A stretch of 64,000 nucleotides of DNA from [Pantoea] beijingensis (GTDB lineage: Bacteria; Pseudomonadota; Gammaproteobacteria; Enterobacterales; Enterobacteriaceae): contig NZ_CP071409.1 in NCBI RefSeq assembly GCF_022647505.1, forward strand, positions 3,224,001 through 3,288,000, read 5' to 3'. The position numbers and the translations under genes are program-made. Shown piece by piece: positions 24,601-34,424 of this stretch (position 1 is the first letter of the stretch; every line of letters begins with the position of its first letter). The notes under the pieces are model-generated. The model ran no database searches. It saw only the letters and a program-made list of their open reading frames with translations, and was not told the DNA's origin.

Positions 24601-24893
24601 GACTGCCGATACAGGCACAGCGGCAAATCATCGATAAACTTTTTGTTCCGCTTGATAACGTCTCATGTCTGCAATTTATTGCCGAGCAAGTTAAAGAAAA
24701 AGAGCCGATCACGGCAGGTTTATGCATGAGCGCGCTGGAAAAAAAATTGCAAAGCGGCAACGATATTATGCGTTCAGATACCTTAGAAAAGGGGACACCG
24801 TTCTCCACACCAGGCGTTATCTCCCCCCGGGACGTGAATTTCATCAAAGAGAGCTTAATTCGCTTCCAGATTTTCAACTCAAGGAACCGCTAA
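21666..24893 (+). CDS. Candidate HrpL-regulated type III effector with a PLP-enzyme-like core
   Basis: I do not recognise this 1075-residue protein as a named effector. The perfect hrp box 28 bases upstream, the Ser/Asn-rich N-terminus and the lack of a Sec signal support type III secretion. A basic KRKR cluster (30-33) with RFKRLR (46-51) resembles a nuclear localisation signal. Residues about 380-770 resemble Cys/Met-metabolism PLP enzymes (fold type I): LFSSGMHAISLAL at 435-447, the Asp of LILDNT (D543), SYQKYASLG with K578 as possible Schiff-base lysine, and MRIAFGMES at 743-751 resembling their RLSVGIED block. The 820-865 region has a short MRQA repeat. Start could be ATG 21666 or 21675; neither has a strong ribosome site. 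Function is inferred only. Confidence 0.72.
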   Translation: MKIMKVTTNRALSMSPVEMSSPENSDASGKRKRSNSVSGNDALQLRFKRLRADAAERGPVAPDQEFRQDIDQFLRKRWLHQRTIGREKVGLGEFGELRRQQLQSLPGGESVAAQYGLIMAQEDINNLKDIDDLDEFNQPDYSDKLHINNKMNVTYHRSELSEAFEAQCNQLYLNRVGPPKTHETIVFINSTHNAPRLLSLMPQHLLEKGSIAEHLKKHVLPLSPGIYAVRLPAPSAITGARLARKSEEFIQLLGARPSPFRAAQSSVPFQQVIKHYPPHLISETRLALQDPRFQQTIEQLRHLPDGHSAQPLTKTTADLLETMLSKIDWRLSCCYPLPGQNTGKHIPLPFSPAVMQNSLKSLLAASEAMTAVVHDGLAVSDCYRIVSEEMHVLLSSCTPYGISDFKASTQQQLSRRIDKSCQMLLSKNGITESFLFSSGMHAISLALDLAQKMGNGKSISRPSLKGADSDQIETPIYFEVEHLLDEKPDGTPVDKNTLYTTLNSSMPEDGDNSTEGVIHVIASTKKMLADRVPQSPPLTLILDNTIEKRHDIQRVTQALAEEIGSGQLNIMLCKSYQKYASLGTAKPMSGSITLIGKSSPLMTSGQSWLRNTETNLNWIDNPESQLMVHMLGADEHEFAMLERAAENAQFVKDTLFIGKDGHVDTKRWEPGLPFIGISMPDENESNFILNPQSSDKNSIKGFEFSKRELLHSQILRERSSFGFTDTSMIKVILGETSNPGEFMRIAFGMESKTELCERLYMASRLLENDFSTFSCPDAKMEMEKLLDDSGLFPETPGDKPLSLAQKMAEVASHQRGIVTAGDGKSVNAMRQAMQLRQQNGIPATEDKNSGDEMRQAVAPQQPGGNFLMSKLASVTYQLSWMGLKGLDKFGNILPAGDKRIAEELVGAFVESGMHGVSPHTRAYILEFGARMAIHDLSSISPATQKEGVRRLLALSERMGGMPVVRLNCLNQIDDDTLEGLPIQAQRQIIDKLFVPLDNVSCLQFIAEQVKEKEPITAGLCMSALEKKLQSGNDIMRSDTLEKGTPFSTPGVISPRDVNFIKESLIRFQIFNSRNR

Positions 24894-24938
24894 TCCGCAT
24901 TGGCTGCAGGGCAGCGTAATCAACCGGAACAAATTTCA

Positions 24939-24976
24939 ACGCGGAAGGCGCTGCCCGTGGGAAGCCCCCTCCGCGT
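24939..24976. terminator. Bidirectional terminator between effector gene and djlA
   Basis: ACGCGGA (24939-24945) pairs with TCCGCGT (24970-24976), extendable through GG/CC. It lies between the convergent stops of the effector gene (24893) and djlA (24983). T-runs are weak on both strands. Confidence 0.5.
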
Positions 24977-24982
24977 CGCTCA

Positions 24983-25807
24983 CTATTTAAAGTTTTTCTC
25001 GCGCTTGATCAAGTCATACGCAGCCTGAATTTCCTGCGCTTTTTGCTTGGCCATTTCCATCATCTCCGGCGGTAACCCTTTCGCGACAAGCTTGTCAGGA
25101 TGATGCTCGCTCATCAACTTACGATAGGCTCGCTTAATCGTGACCCCATCATCGCTACTTTTTACGCCCAACACGCTGCAGGCATCTTCCAGCGTAGGGC
25201 CTCGCTGTGTATGTTGATAGCCACCCTGCGAGTGGCCACCACCGGACGAATAACCACCGCCAAATTGCTGTCCGCCTTCCATCATGCGCAAGAACTGATC
25301 GAACTGGCTGCGTGAAATACCTAATTCTTCGGCAATAACATACAGCACCTGACGTTCATTCGGGTGTAACGAGCCATCGGCAAAAGCCGCTTGTATCTGA
25401 ATTTCCAGAAACATCCTAATCAGATCAAAACGGCCAAAACATGCACTACGCAGCTCACGTAATTTATTACGCAAAGGATATTCGCCCTGCTTCCCTTCAC
25501 GAAATGCCTGCTGAGCAGCGGTTCGCGCCTCGCCATGCAGTTGCATACGGTCCATGAGCCGAGACGCCATTTGAATATCAGCATCGGTTACGCGCCCTTT
25601 TGACTTCGTCAAATGGCCCATCACCTGAAAAGTTGTGCGAAAAAACAGCGTTTGCCGCACTTGCTGATTGGCAAAATACCCCTGCCCCTGTACGCTACGG
25701 ACTTTATCGACCAGATGACCAATAAGTAATCCAATGGCCAGGCCCCAAAAACCTGCGCCAGACATTAAACCCAGCACAAGGCCGAGTACTTTTCCCCAAT
25801 AGCGCAT
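24983..25807 (-). CDS. djlA: Membrane-anchored DnaJ-like co-chaperone DjlA
   Basis: Type III J-protein that stimulates DnaK and affects the Rcs envelope response. The start at 25807 (MRYWGKVLG) gives 274 residues, against 271 in E. coli; an 11-codon upstream extension is rejected by homology. One N-terminal transmembrane segment with Gly-rich [15 protein letters not shown], a TerB-like central domain (about 60-180), a Gly/Gln-rich linker, and a C-terminal J domain with the HPD motif in [18 protein letters not shown]. It is divergent from lptD. Its 3' end adjoins the accessory insertion. Confidence 0.96.
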   Translation of the reverse strand: MRYWGKVLGLVLGLMSGAGFWGLAIGLLIGHLVDKVRSVQGQGYFANQQVRQTLFFRTTFQVMGHLTKSKGRVTDADIQMASRLMDRMQLHGEARTAAQQAFREGKQGEYPLRNKLRELRSACFGRFDLIRMFLEIQIQAAFADGSLHPNERQVLYVIAEELGISRSQFDQFLRMMEGGQQFGGGYSSGGGHSQGGYQHTQRGPTLEDACSVLGVKSSDDGVTIKRAYRKLMSEHHPDKLVAKGLPPEMMEMAKQKAQEIQAAYDLIKREKNFK

Positions 25808-26115
25808 ATACTCCTCAATTCGCCATGCTGAAGGCTGCAAATTGCATTATCATACCTGTCATTTATCTCAGAGCCTAACGGCAACGCGGACACAGGGTAC
25901 TCTACATAACTCAGAATTGCAGGCTGGCCGTACACGAATAACGTCCCGGGAGCATAAACTAAACTCTCTGGCCGAAATAATGAATACCGCCATGACGCAG
26001 GCAATCTGAAGTATGGGGAGTACAGGATTAACACTAGCGCAACTCAATTGAGTAAGTTAGTCTCTGACCGTTTGTCGGCATGATGCCAGTTATCACGGAA
26101 TTTTCGATACCGCGT
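25808..26115. other. Divergent djlA-lptD promoter region
   Basis: This 308-base gap holds the start regions of both genes and no credible ORF. A possible sigma-E promoter for lptD lies at 26039-26068. Nothing else recognisable. Confidence 0.5.
26039..26068 (+). promoter_or_regulatory. Possible sigma-E promoter of lptD
   Basis: GCAACTC followed after about 14 bases by GTCTCTGA is a partial match to the sigma-E pattern GGAACTT-N15-GTCTAA. lptD is a sigma-E regulon member in E. coli, which is the main reason for naming it. The match is imperfect. Confidence 0.3.
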
Positions 26116-28452
26116 ATGAAAAAACGACTACCTACTTTGCTGGCCACCCTGATTGGTTCAGCGCTTTACAGCCAGTACGGCCTTGCCGACGATTTGATGT
26201 CGCAATGCATGCTTGGCGTACCAAGCTACAATCGTCCTCTGGTTGAGGGAAGTACTGACCAGTTGCCGGTAACGATTAACGCTGATAACGCGAAAGGTAA
26301 TTATCCTGATAACGCGGTATTCACCGGAAATGTCGATGTCCAGCAAGGGAACAGTCGCCTGCGCTCTGATGAAGTTCAACTTCATCAGAAGATGCTGCCC
26401 GGTAAAACGGAGCCTACACGTACTGTAGACGCCTTGGGTAATGTGCACTACGACGACAATCAGGTCATCCTGAAAGGCCCGAAGGCCTGGTCTAATCTGA
26501 ACACCAAAGACACTAACGTCTGGAATGGCGACTACCAAATGGTTGGGCGCCAGGGACGTGGCGTGGCCGATCAGATGAAACTGCGCGGACAAAATCGTTA
26601 TACCATTCTGGAGAATGGGACCTTTACCTCATGCTTGCCCGGCAATAATAGCTGGAGCGTAGTCGGCTCAGAGGTGATTCAGGATCGGGAAGAGCAAGTA
26701 GCTGAGATTTGGAATGCCCGTTTCAAAATCGGCTCAGTACCGGTGTTCTACAGCCCTTATCTGCAACTACCTATTGGGGATAAACGCCGGTCCGGTTTTC
26801 TGCTCCCCAATGCAAAATATGGCAGCAATAATGGCTTTGAGTTCATGCTGCCCTATTACTGGAACATCGCGCCAAACTTTGATGCGACATTAACGCCGCA
26901 TTATATGAGTAAGCGCGGCGTACAGTGGCAGAACGAATTCCGTTATCTGACGGTGGCCGGTACAGGTCTGGTCGAGTTCGATTATATGCCGTCCGATAAA
27001 CAGTACGACAAAGATCATCCGGAAGATAAAGATTCAAACCGCTGGTTCTTATTCTGGCGTCATTCCGGCGTCTTCGATAAAAACTGGCGCTTTAACGCCG
27101 ACTATTCGAAAGTCAGCGATCCGTTCTATTTTAACGACTTAGACTCACCCTATTATTCGTCTACCGATGGCTATCTGACGCAAAAATTCAGTATCGGTTA
27201 TGCCGAAGAAAACTGGAACGCAACCCTTTCCAGTAAGGACTTCCAGGTCTTTAATGTGAGAAACGTGTATCGTGCGCAGCCACAGCTGGATCTTAATTAC
27301 TACCAGAATGACATTGGTCCGTTTGATACCCATGTCTTTGCACAGGCGGTAAAATTCACCAACGTCGATTCGCGTTTCCCGGAAGCCACGCGTCTACATT
27401 TAGAACCCACCGTTAACCTGCCAATGTCAAACGACTGGGGCAGCATTAATACTGAAGCTAAGCTGCTGGCGACTCACTATCAGCAGGATGATGTGGAGTT
27501 TTTCAACTCCCGTAATCCAGAGAACCAGCTTGATGAATCAGTAAACCGCGTGATGCCGCAGTTTAAAGTTGACGGCAAGATGGTGTTCGATCGTGATATG
27601 AAATGGGCACAGGGATATACGCAAACGCTTGAACCACGCGTGCAGTATCTCTATTTGCCGTTCCGTGACCAGAGTAATATTCAATCTTATGACTCCACGC
27701 TACTGCAAAGCGACTATACCGGCCTGTTCCGCGATCGTACCTACAGCGGTCTGGACCGTATTGCTTCCGCTAATCAAGTAGCAAGCGGTTTAACAACGCG
27801 TATTTATGACAACGATTTGGTTGAACGTTTTAACGTTTCCGCGGGTCAAATTTACTCGTTTACCCCGTCTCGTACCGGTTTGAATCAAACCAGCGACGAA
27901 GATGATACCGGCAGTCTGGTTTGGGCGGGTGATACTTACTGGAAGATTAGCGATCGTTGGAGCACACGCGGTGGCATCCAGTATGATACGCGTTTAAATA
28001 ACGTATCACAGGGCAACGCGGTGCTGGAATATCGTCGTGACGCTGACCGCATGGTGCAGTTGAGCTATCGCTACGACAGCCCGGAATACGTCTCTACTGC
28101 ATTACAGCGCAATGATGTCGCAACCAACCCCATCTTTAAAGATGGCATTTCACAGGTTGGCATGACGGCAAGTTGGCCAATCGCCGATGCCTGGTCAGTG
28201 GTGGGGGCTTATTACTACGGCACCAAATCACGCAGGCCCGCTGAGCAATTGCTTGGCGTGCAGTACAGTTCGTGCTGCTATGCGATTCGTGTCGGCTACG
28301 AACGTAAAATCAACGGCTGGGAAAACGATGACAGCAAATATGACAATCAAATCTCATTCAACATTGAGTTGCGTGGCCTGAGCTCTAATTACGGCTTAGG
28401 AACCGGCCAAATGCTGCGCCAGGGTATTTTGCCTTACCAGCGCGCTTTCTGA
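26116..28452 (+). CDS. lptD: LPS-assembly outer membrane protein LptD
   Basis: Beta-barrel that inserts lipopolysaccharide into the outer leaflet with LptE. The start at 26116 ([12 protein letters not shown]) gives 778 residues; upstream in-frame codons are rejected by homology. A signal peptide of about 24 residues ends at GLA, then a periplasmic jellyroll (LptA-like, about 50-200) and the large barrel. The disulfide cysteines are present: SQCMLG, TSCLPG and the SSCCYAI pair near the C-terminus. It heads lptD-surA-pdxA-rsmA-apaG-apaH; surA begins 54 bases after it. Confidence 0.97.
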   Translation: MKKRLPTLLATLIGSALYSQYGLADDLMSQCMLGVPSYNRPLVEGSTDQLPVTINADNAKGNYPDNAVFTGNVDVQQGNSRLRSDEVQLHQKMLPGKTEPTRTVDALGNVHYDDNQVILKGPKAWSNLNTKDTNVWNGDYQMVGRQGRGVADQMKLRGQNRYTILENGTFTSCLPGNNSWSVVGSEVIQDREEQVAEIWNARFKIGSVPVFYSPYLQLPIGDKRRSGFLLPNAKYGSNNGFEFMLPYYWNIAPNFDATLTPHYMSKRGVQWQNEFRYLTVAGTGLVEFDYMPSDKQYDKDHPEDKDSNRWFLFWRHSGVFDKNWRFNADYSKVSDPFYFNDLDSPYYSSTDGYLTQKFSIGYAEENWNATLSSKDFQVFNVRNVYRAQPQLDLNYYQNDIGPFDTHVFAQAVKFTNVDSRFPEATRLHLEPTVNLPMSNDWGSINTEAKLLATHYQQDDVEFFNSRNPENQLDESVNRVMPQFKVDGKMVFDRDMKWAQGYTQTLEPRVQYLYLPFRDQSNIQSYDSTLLQSDYTGLFRDRTYSGLDRIASANQVASGLTTRIYDNDLVERFNVSAGQIYSFTPSRTGLNQTSDEDDTGSLVWAGDTYWKISDRWSTRGGIQYDTRLNNVSQGNAVLEYRRDADRMVQLSYRYDSPEYVSTALQRNDVATNPIFKDGISQVGMTASWPIADAWSVVGAYYYGTKSRRPAEQLLGVQYSSCCYAIRVGYERKINGWENDDSKYDNQISFNIELRGLSSNYGLGTGQMLRQGILPYQRAF

Positions 28453-28506
28453 TGTTGTAATGTCTGACATGCAAACCCGCAGTGCGGAAAGAAGAATGGA
28501 AAAAGT

Positions 28507-29802
28507 ATGAAGAACTGGAGAATGCTGGTTATTGGTGTGGCTTTGGTTGCCAACACCTCAATCGCAGCACCACAAGTTGTTGATAAAGTTGCCGCCGTGG
28601 TAAACAACGGTGTGGTTTTAGAAAGTGATGTCAATGGCATGATGCAGTCGGTTAAAGCGCAAGCGCAGCAGGCCGGACAGCAGTTACCTGAAGACAGGAC
28701 GTTACGCCATCAGATCGTAGAACGTCTGATCATGGATAATATTTTGCTACAGATGGGCAAACAAATGGGCGTGCAGATCACCGATCAGCAGCTCGACCAG
28801 GCTATTGCTAACATTGCCGCCCAGAACCGCATATCAATGGATCAAATGCGCAGCCGTCTCGCCTATGACGGTGTAAATTACAGCACTTACCGCGAACAAA
28901 TCCGCAAAGAGATGCAGATTGCGGAAGTACGTAACAACGAAGTTCGTCGCCGCGTGACTATTCTGCCACAGGAAGTCGACACGCTGGCACAGCAAGTTTC
29001 ATCACAAAACAACCAGGGTACTGAACTCAATCTGAGTCATATCTTGCTGCCGCTGCCGGAAAACCCGACGCAACAGCAGGTTGACGATCAGGAAAATCTG
29101 GCGAAGCAGTTGGTCGGGGAAATCAGAGGCGGTGCTGATTTTGGTAAGCTTGCCGTGACTTACTCTGCCGATTCACAGGCGCTGAACGGCGGCAACATGG
29201 GCTGGGGAAAAATTGAAGAGTTACCCACGCTGTTTGCTCAGGCCCTCAGTACCTCTAAGAAAGGCGATATCGTAGGCCCAATCCGCTCAGGCGTTGGTTT
29301 TCATATTCTGAAAGTAAACGATCTGCGTGGTGAGAGCCAGAATATCTCTGTAACGGAAGTTCACGCACGCCATATCCTGCTGAAACCCTCACCGATTATG
29401 ACGGATAACCAAGCCCGTCAGAGACTGGAACAAATCGCTGCGGATATTCAGAGTGGTAAAACCAACTTTGCTGAAGCAGCAAAACAATTTTCAGACGATC
29501 CAGGTTCGGCGAATCAGGGAGGCGACCTTGGCTGGACCTCGCCTGAAGTTTTCGATCCCGCCTTCCGTGATGCGCTGCTAAAACTGAATAAGGGGCAACT
29601 CAGTGTGCCGATCCACTCCTCTTTCGGCTGGCATCTGATTCAGTTACTCGATACTCGCCAGGTTGATAAGACCGATGCGGCACAGAAAGAACGTGCCTAT
29701 CGTCTGCTATTTAACCGTAAATTCGCGGAAGAAGCGCAAACCTGGATGCAGGAACAGCGTGCCGCCGCTTACGTTAAAATCCTTGACGCTAATGCTCAGT
29801 AA
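28507..29802 (+). CDS. surA: Periplasmic chaperone and peptidyl-prolyl isomerase SurA
   Basis: Escorts outer membrane proteins, including LptD, to the BAM complex. The 431-residue protein (E. coli 428) has a signal peptide of about 20 residues ending SIA, the N-terminal chaperone core with [19 protein letters not shown], two parvulin domains (starting near [14 protein letters not shown] and [13 protein letters not shown]), and the C-terminal helix SAYVKIL-like ending that completes the core. Its stop overlaps the pdxA start by 11 bases, so the two are translationally coupled. Confidence 0.97.
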   Translation: MKNWRMLVIGVALVANTSIAAPQVVDKVAAVVNNGVVLESDVNGMMQSVKAQAQQAGQQLPEDRTLRHQIVERLIMDNILLQMGKQMGVQITDQQLDQAIANIAAQNRISMDQMRSRLAYDGVNYSTYREQIRKEMQIAEVRNNEVRRRVTILPQEVDTLAQQVSSQNNQGTELNLSHILLPLPENPTQQQVDDQENLAKQLVGEIRGGADFGKLAVTYSADSQALNGGNMGWGKIEELPTLFAQALSTSKKGDIVGPIRSGVGFHILKVNDLRGESQNISVTEVHARHILLKPSPIMTDNQARQRLEQIAADIQSGKTNFAEAAKQFSDDPGSANQGGDLGWTSPEVFDPAFRDALLKLNKGQLSVPIHSSFGWHLIQLLDTRQVDKTDAAQKERAYRLLFNRKFAEEAQTWMQEQRAAAYVKILDANAQ

Positions 29803-30784
29803 TACACGTGTGGTTATCACTCCCGGCGAACCCGCCGGGATTGGACCCGATCTGGTCGTGCAACTGGCCCAGCAAGCCTGGCCGGTGGAGCTGGTAGTGT
29901 GCGCAGCGCCCGATTTACTGCAGCAACGCGCCAACCAACTGGGATTACCGTTGGTATTACGTGAATACCAGCCAGCCACGGCTGCTCAGCCACAGCAGGC
30001 CGGTACGCTTACCGTTTTACCTGTTGAACTCCGCCATCCCGTCACCGCAGGGGAACTCTGCGTACCGAACGGGCACTATGTGCTGGAAACGCTGGCGCGC
30101 GCCTGTGATGGTTGCTTGAAGGGTGAATTTTCCGCATTAATCACCGGGCCGGTGCATAAAGGCGTGATCAATGATGCCGGCATCCCTTTCAGCGGGCATA
30201 CGGAATTTTTTGCCGAACGCGCCGCATGCGATCGTGTAGTGATGATGCTGGCAACGGAAACGCTACGCGTTGCGCTGGCCACCACACATTTGCCGTTAAA
30301 AGCGGTTTCTGATGCCATCACGCAGAAAAGTCTGCATGAGGTGATCGGTATTTTGCATCAGGATCTCCAAACAAAATTTGGCATCGCCCAACCCCATATT
30401 TTTGTCTGTGGGCTCAACCCACACGCGGGCGAAGGCGGCCATATGGGCCGCGAAGAGATCGATACCATCATTCCCGCGTTGAATACCTTGCGTCAGCAGG
30501 GTATTCAACTCACCGGACCTCTGCCAGCCGATACGCTGTTCCAGCCTAAGTATCTGCAGGAAGCGGATGCCGTGTTAGCGATGTATCACGATCAGGGGCT
30601 ACCGGTGCTAAAATATCAAGGCTTTGGTCGTGCGGTGAATATCACCCTCGGTCTGCCATTTATCCGTACGTCTGTCGATCATGGTACCGCGCTTGAACTC
30701 GCGGGCCAGAACACAGCCGATGCGGGAAGCTTTATCACGGCGCTTAATCTCGCCATCACCATGATCAAGAGCAGTAATGAATAA
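29792..30784 (+). CDS. pdxA: 4-hydroxythreonine-4-phosphate dehydrogenase
   Basis: NAD-dependent oxidation in the DXP-dependent pyridoxal phosphate pathway. The start at 29792 ([20 protein letters not shown]) gives 330 residues, one more than E. coli; an open frame reaching 29663 overlaps surA deeply and is rejected. Metal ligands are expected in [14 protein letters not shown] and the [11 protein letters not shown] block, all present, as is [16 protein letters not shown]. It overlaps surA by 11 bases and rsmA by 8, a tightly coupled trio. Confidence 0.97.
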   Translation: MLSNTRVVITPGEPAGIGPDLVVQLAQQAWPVELVVCAAPDLLQQRANQLGLPLVLREYQPATAAQPQQAGTLTVLPVELRHPVTAGELCVPNGHYVLETLARACDGCLKGEFSALITGPVHKGVINDAGIPFSGHTEFFAERAACDRVVMMLATETLRVALATTHLPLKAVSDAITQKSLHEVIGILHQDLQTKFGIAQPHIFVCGLNPHAGEGGHMGREEIDTIIPALNTLRQQGIQLTGPLPADTLFQPKYLQEADAVLAMYHDQGLPVLKYQGFGRAVNITLGLPFIRTSVDHGTALELAGQNTADAGSFITALNLAITMIKSSNE

Positions 30785-31598
30785 TCGCGTCCACCAGGGC
30801 CATTTTGCCCGCAAACGTTTTGGACAGAACTTCCTCAACGACCAGTACATCATTGATAGCATCGTTTCCGCCATCCACCCCCAGCCCGGTGAGGCAATGG
30901 TAGAAATCGGTCCCGGCCTCGGTGCCCTGACTGAACCGGTAGGCGATCGTATTGATGCCATGACCGTCATTGAACTTGACCGCGATCTTGCGGCACGTTT
31001 GCAAACTCATCCGTTTCTCGGTCCTAAACTGACGATATTTCAGCAGGATGCGATGACCTTTAACTTTGCCGAACTGGCAGAGCAGAAAGGACAACCTTTA
31101 CGCGTATTCGGTAATTTGCCTTACAATATCTCTACGCCGTTAATGTTCCACCTTTTCAGCTATACTGGTTCGATTAAAGATATGCACTTTATGCTGCAAA
31201 AAGAGGTGGTCAATCGTCTTGTTGCTGGCCCGGGCAGTAAAGCTTATGGTCGTTTAAGCGTGATGGCGCAGTATTTTTGTAAAATCATTCCGGTGCTGGA
31301 AGTGCCACCCGAATCTTTCACGCCGGCGCCAAAAGTGGATTCGGCCGTTGTCAGATTAGTCCCGCATGTAACGATGCCGTATCCGGTTAATGATATCCGA
31401 GCGTTAAGCCGCATCACCACCGAAGCTTTCGGCAAGCGCAGGAAAACACTGCGTAACAGTTTAGGCCATCTCTTTTCACTGGAAGTATTGAATGAGTTGG
31501 GCATCGACAACACGCTGCGCGCGGAAAATATCACCGTCGCACAATATTGCCAGTTAGCAAACTGGTTAACTGCGCATCCCGAGCCGCAGGAGAACTAA
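30777..31598 (+). CDS. rsmA: 16S rRNA dimethyladenosine transferase (KsgA)
   Basis: Dimethylates A1518 and A1519 near the 3' end of 16S rRNA, a late 30S checkpoint. The 273 residues equal E. coli KsgA. The SAM-binding motif I is [12 protein letters not shown] near residues 43-54, with [12 protein letters not shown] following, and the catalytic NLPYNIST loop at about 113-120. It starts inside the last codons of pdxA (8-base overlap) and is followed after four bases by apaG. Confidence 0.98.
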   Translation: MNNRVHQGHFARKRFGQNFLNDQYIIDSIVSAIHPQPGEAMVEIGPGLGALTEPVGDRIDAMTVIELDRDLAARLQTHPFLGPKLTIFQQDAMTFNFAELAEQKGQPLRVFGNLPYNISTPLMFHLFSYTGSIKDMHFMLQKEVVNRLVAGPGSKAYGRLSVMAQYFCKIIPVLEVPPESFTPAPKVDSAVVRLVPHVTMPYPVNDIRALSRITTEAFGKRRKTLRNSLGHLFSLEVLNELGIDNTLRAENITVAQYCQLANWLTAHPEPQEN

Positions 31599-31602
31599 AC
31601 GC

Positions 31603-31980
31603 ATGATTGAATCGCCCCGAATCTGCATACAGGTACAGAGCGCCTATGTTGAGTCACAATCCGCTCCGGACGACGAACGCTACGTTTTTGCTTATACCAT
31701 CACTATCCGCAATTTAGGGCGCAATCCTGTGCAGCTTCTGGGCCGCTATTGGCTGATTACCAACGGCAATGGTCGCGAAACCGAAGTTCAGGGTGAAGGC
31801 GTGATCGGCGAACAGCCGCACATTGAGCCGGGCAGCGAGTTCCAGTACACCAGTGGTGCCATTCTTGAAACACCGATGGGCACCATGCAGGGCCACTACG
31901 TGATGATTGATCGGCAGGGGAAAACCTTCCACGTTGATATCCCGGTGTTTCGGCTGGCCATACAAACCCATATCCATTAA
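31603..31980 (+). CDS. apaG: ApaG protein
   Basis: A 125-residue single-domain protein with a fibronectin-III-like fold, linked in E. coli to cobalt and magnesium efflux phenotypes; its biochemical role is unsettled. Conserved segments are [46 protein letters not shown] and the C-terminal PVFRLAIQT. It starts four bases after rsmA. It is separated from apaH by 168 bases here, wider than the near-contiguous arrangement in E. coli. Confidence 0.96.
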   Translation: MIESPRICIQVQSAYVESQSAPDDERYVFAYTITIRNLGRNPVQLLGRYWLITNGNGRETEVQGEGVIGEQPHIEPGSEFQYTSGAILETPMGTMQGHYVMIDRQGKTFHVDIPVFRLAIQTHIH

Positions 31981-32148
31981 CCCATCTTACAGGCCGGTCC
32001 ACGCCTCACCCACCATCGTGGGTTCCGTTCCTTGAATGAGACTCCCACTGTGCCTGTATCGCCCTTATGTGGTGATTTTCTCAGGCAAACAGGGGGGCAG
32101 CGAGCGGCGTGACGAATAAAATAGCTTCGGGGATCAAATACATATTTT

Positions 32149-32979
32149 ATGAGCACCTATTTAATTGGCGACATCCACGGCTGTTTTGATGAATTACAGT
32201 CACTTCTGGCACAGGTAGCATTCGATCCAACACAGGATACCCTGTGGCTAACGGGCGATCTGGTTGCTCGCGGCCCGGGATCGTTAGACGTATTACGCTA
32301 CGTCCGTTCGCTGGGAAACTCCGTACGATTGGTACTGGGCAATCATGATCTGCATCTTTTAGCCGTTTACGCGGGTATCAGCCGCAATAAACCTAAAGAT
32401 CGCATTACGCCGTTGCTGGAAGCACCCGATGCTGACGAGCTGATAAACTGGTTGCGCCGTCAGCCACTGCTTCAGGTTGATGAAGATAAGAAACTGGTGA
32501 TGGCACATGCAGGTATTACGCCACAGTGGGATATCGCCACGGCAAAAATGTGCGCGCGTGAAGTCGAAGCCGTTTTATCCAGTGACAGCTACCCGCTGTT
32601 TCTGGACGCAATGTATGGCGATATGCCCAATAACTGGACGCCCGAACTCACTGGTTTAGCCCGCTTGCGTTTTAGCACCAACGCTCTCACCCGCATGCGC
32701 TATTGTTTTCCAAACGGGCAGTTGGATATGATCTGCAAAGATGCTCCGGGATCGGCACCGCCGCCGCTTAAACCCTGGTTCGCTATCGAAGGGCCCGTTG
32801 CACGCGACTATACCGTAGTTTTCGGACACTGGGCTTCTCTGGAAGGCCAGGGGACACCGGAGGGAATTATGGGTCTGGATACAGGGTGCTGCTGGGGAGG
32901 AACGCTAACGCTGCTGCGTTGGGAAGATCGTTCTCTGTTCGTACAGCCTTCGAATCGCGAGCGCGAAATTGAAGTCTGA
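32149..32979 (+). CDS. apaH: Symmetrical diadenosine tetraphosphatase (mRNA-decapping) ApaH
   Basis: Metallophosphatase that hydrolyses Ap4A to two ADP and removes Np4 caps from RNA. The 276-residue chain has the motifs [10 protein letters not shown] at residues 7-16, [11 protein letters not shown] near 37-47, and GNHDLHLL near 64-71, which hold the metal ligands. The 168-base spacer from apaG contains a small ACCCAC/GTGGGT hairpin at about 32008-32023, so apaH may have its own promoter. It converges with folA, 72 bases apart. Confidence 0.97.
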   Translation: MSTYLIGDIHGCFDELQSLLAQVAFDPTQDTLWLTGDLVARGPGSLDVLRYVRSLGNSVRLVLGNHDLHLLAVYAGISRNKPKDRITPLLEAPDADELINWLRRQPLLQVDEDKKLVMAHAGITPQWDIATAKMCAREVEAVLSSDSYPLFLDAMYGDMPNNWTPELTGLARLRFSTNALTRMRYCFPNGQLDMICKDAPGSAPPPLKPWFAIEGPVARDYTVVFGHWASLEGQGTPEGIMGLDTGCCWGGTLTLLRWEDRSLFVQPSNREREIEV

Positions 32980-33051
32980 CGTCATACGCATTTAGCGGGT
33001 AAAGCATGCACAAAAATAAGTCGGCCAGCCTCACAAGGCTGGCCCGGTAAG

Positions 33052-33531
33052 TTAACGGCGATCGAGAATTTCGAAGCAGTAACTATGAGAGTTTTTTTCA
33101 TCCGCGTCATGAAACTCGCTAAATGTTGACTCCCACTCATCCGGCTCGTAGTCCGGGAAATGGGTATCCCCTTCAACTTCTGCATCAATATGAGTCAAAT
33201 AGAGGCGGTCTGCACGTTTGAGCAACTGCTCATAAATACGCCCTCCACCAATCACCATAATCTCTTGCGCATCACCTGCAGCCGCAATTGCCTCTTCAAT
33301 AGAGCTAACCCATATCACGCCTTCGATATCACTTTTCTGGCTGCTGACAACAATATTGAGTCGATTCGGTAGAGGACGGCCAATAGACTCCCAGGTCAGG
33401 CGGCCCATAATTACCGGTTTATTTAACGTGGTACGTTTAAACCAGGCCAAGTCTGCAGGCAGATCCCACGGCATGGCATTTTCCATTCCAATTACGCGGT
33501 CGGCCGCTAAAGCCGCAATCAGACTAATCAT
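33052..33531 (-). CDS. folA: Dihydrofolate reductase
   Basis: NADPH-dependent reduction of dihydrofolate; trimethoprim target. Beginning at 33531 (MISLIAALA) it has 159 residues, the E. coli length. Catalytic Asp27 lies in LPADLAWFK; the Met20 loop reads [11 protein letters not shown] with Asp23 where E. coli has Asn23, a natural variation in many species. NADPH-binding [15 protein letters not shown] and [10 protein letters not shown] are intact. The frame stays open for 56 more codons upstream to 33699; homology favours the short form. Convergent with apaH. Confidence 0.96.
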   Translation of the reverse strand: MISLIAALAADRVIGMENAMPWDLPADLAWFKRTTLNKPVIMGRLTWESIGRPLPNRLNIVVSSQKSDIEGVIWVSSIEEAIAAAGDAQEIMVIGGGRIYEQLLKRADRLYLTHIDAEVEGDTHFPDYEPDEWESTFSEFHDADEKNSHSYCFEILDRR

Positions 33532-33781
33532 CATAGTGAACTCAACAGAGATAAAATTGGCGCCATCATACGTAACGGCGAAACTTTCGTCGATAGTGAT
33601 ATCGAGAGATTTAAGTAAAGCTTTGTAGCATTCACCAACGTGCCCCTCAATAAAGGCTCTACCTCCTCTGCCCACTCGCAGTGGCTCGGTATTACTCATC
33701 CGGCCGCCACCGCTGGCGAAACTATGAAAGCCTTATCACCACATGCTAAACTTCCGTTTTCCCCCTCATCCAAGCAGCGGC

Positions 33782-34402
33782 ATGACTATGTTAGAAACCA
33801 GTTTATTCGTCGCAGCCATTGCAACGCTCGGCATGCTCTCCCCTGGCCCGGACTTTTTTCTGATCATTAAGAACGCGGCTCGCTATACCCGCGGTTTGGC
33901 GTTAATGACATCATTGGGCGTAATTTGCGGCGTAACCACACATATGGCGTACTGCGTTGCCGGACTCGCCGTGGTTATTACCACCACACCGTGGCTATTT
34001 ATGTTGCTGAAATATGCGGGGGCTGCCTATTTGATTTATGTCGGTTTGCAGGCGCTTATGTCACGTGGCAATAGCAAAATGGATTTAAGTCAGGTACAGC
34101 AGGAAAAAACCTCATGGAAAAAAGCCTTCCTGCAAGGTTATCTGTGTAATCTGCTTAATCCTAAAGCAACGTTATTCTTCCTGTCGGTCTTTACCCAAGT
34201 ATTAGATACTGATTCAGGCTTTGCTGAAAAGTTATGGTATGCCGGTATTATTCTCAGTCTGTCAGCGATCTGGTGGCCAGCACTGGTGTTTCTAATCCAA
34301 AGTGGCCCGGTTCGGCGCGGCTTGTCCAGGGCGCAAAAGCTGATTGATAAGCTGCTTGGCGGCGTACTGATCGCTCTCGGAATCAAAGTCGCGTTGTCAT
34401 AA
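33782..34402 (+). CDS. LysE/RhtC-family amino acid exporter
   Basis: Inner-membrane exporter of the LysE/Rht superfamily, probably for threonine or homoserine-type amino acids by similarity to RhtC. From ATG 33782 it has 206 residues; 33788 is an alternative start, and an upstream frame to 33743 lacks support. Five to six hydrophobic segments are visible. The family's N-terminal SPGPDFFLIIKNAARY and the internal NLLNPKATLFFLSVF are present. It is divergent from folA and not at this site in E. coli. The substrate cannot be set from sequence. Confidence 0.88.
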   Translation: MTMLETSLFVAAIATLGMLSPGPDFFLIIKNAARYTRGLALMTSLGVICGVTTHMAYCVAGLAVVITTTPWLFMLLKYAGAAYLIYVGLQALMSRGNSKMDLSQVQQEKTSWKKAFLQGYLCNLLNPKATLFFLSVFTQVLDTDSGFAEKLWYAGIILSLSAIWWPALVFLIQSGPVRRGLSRAQKLIDKLLGGVLIALGIKVALS

Positions 34403-34424
34403 CACACACCAGATAAAACACGAT

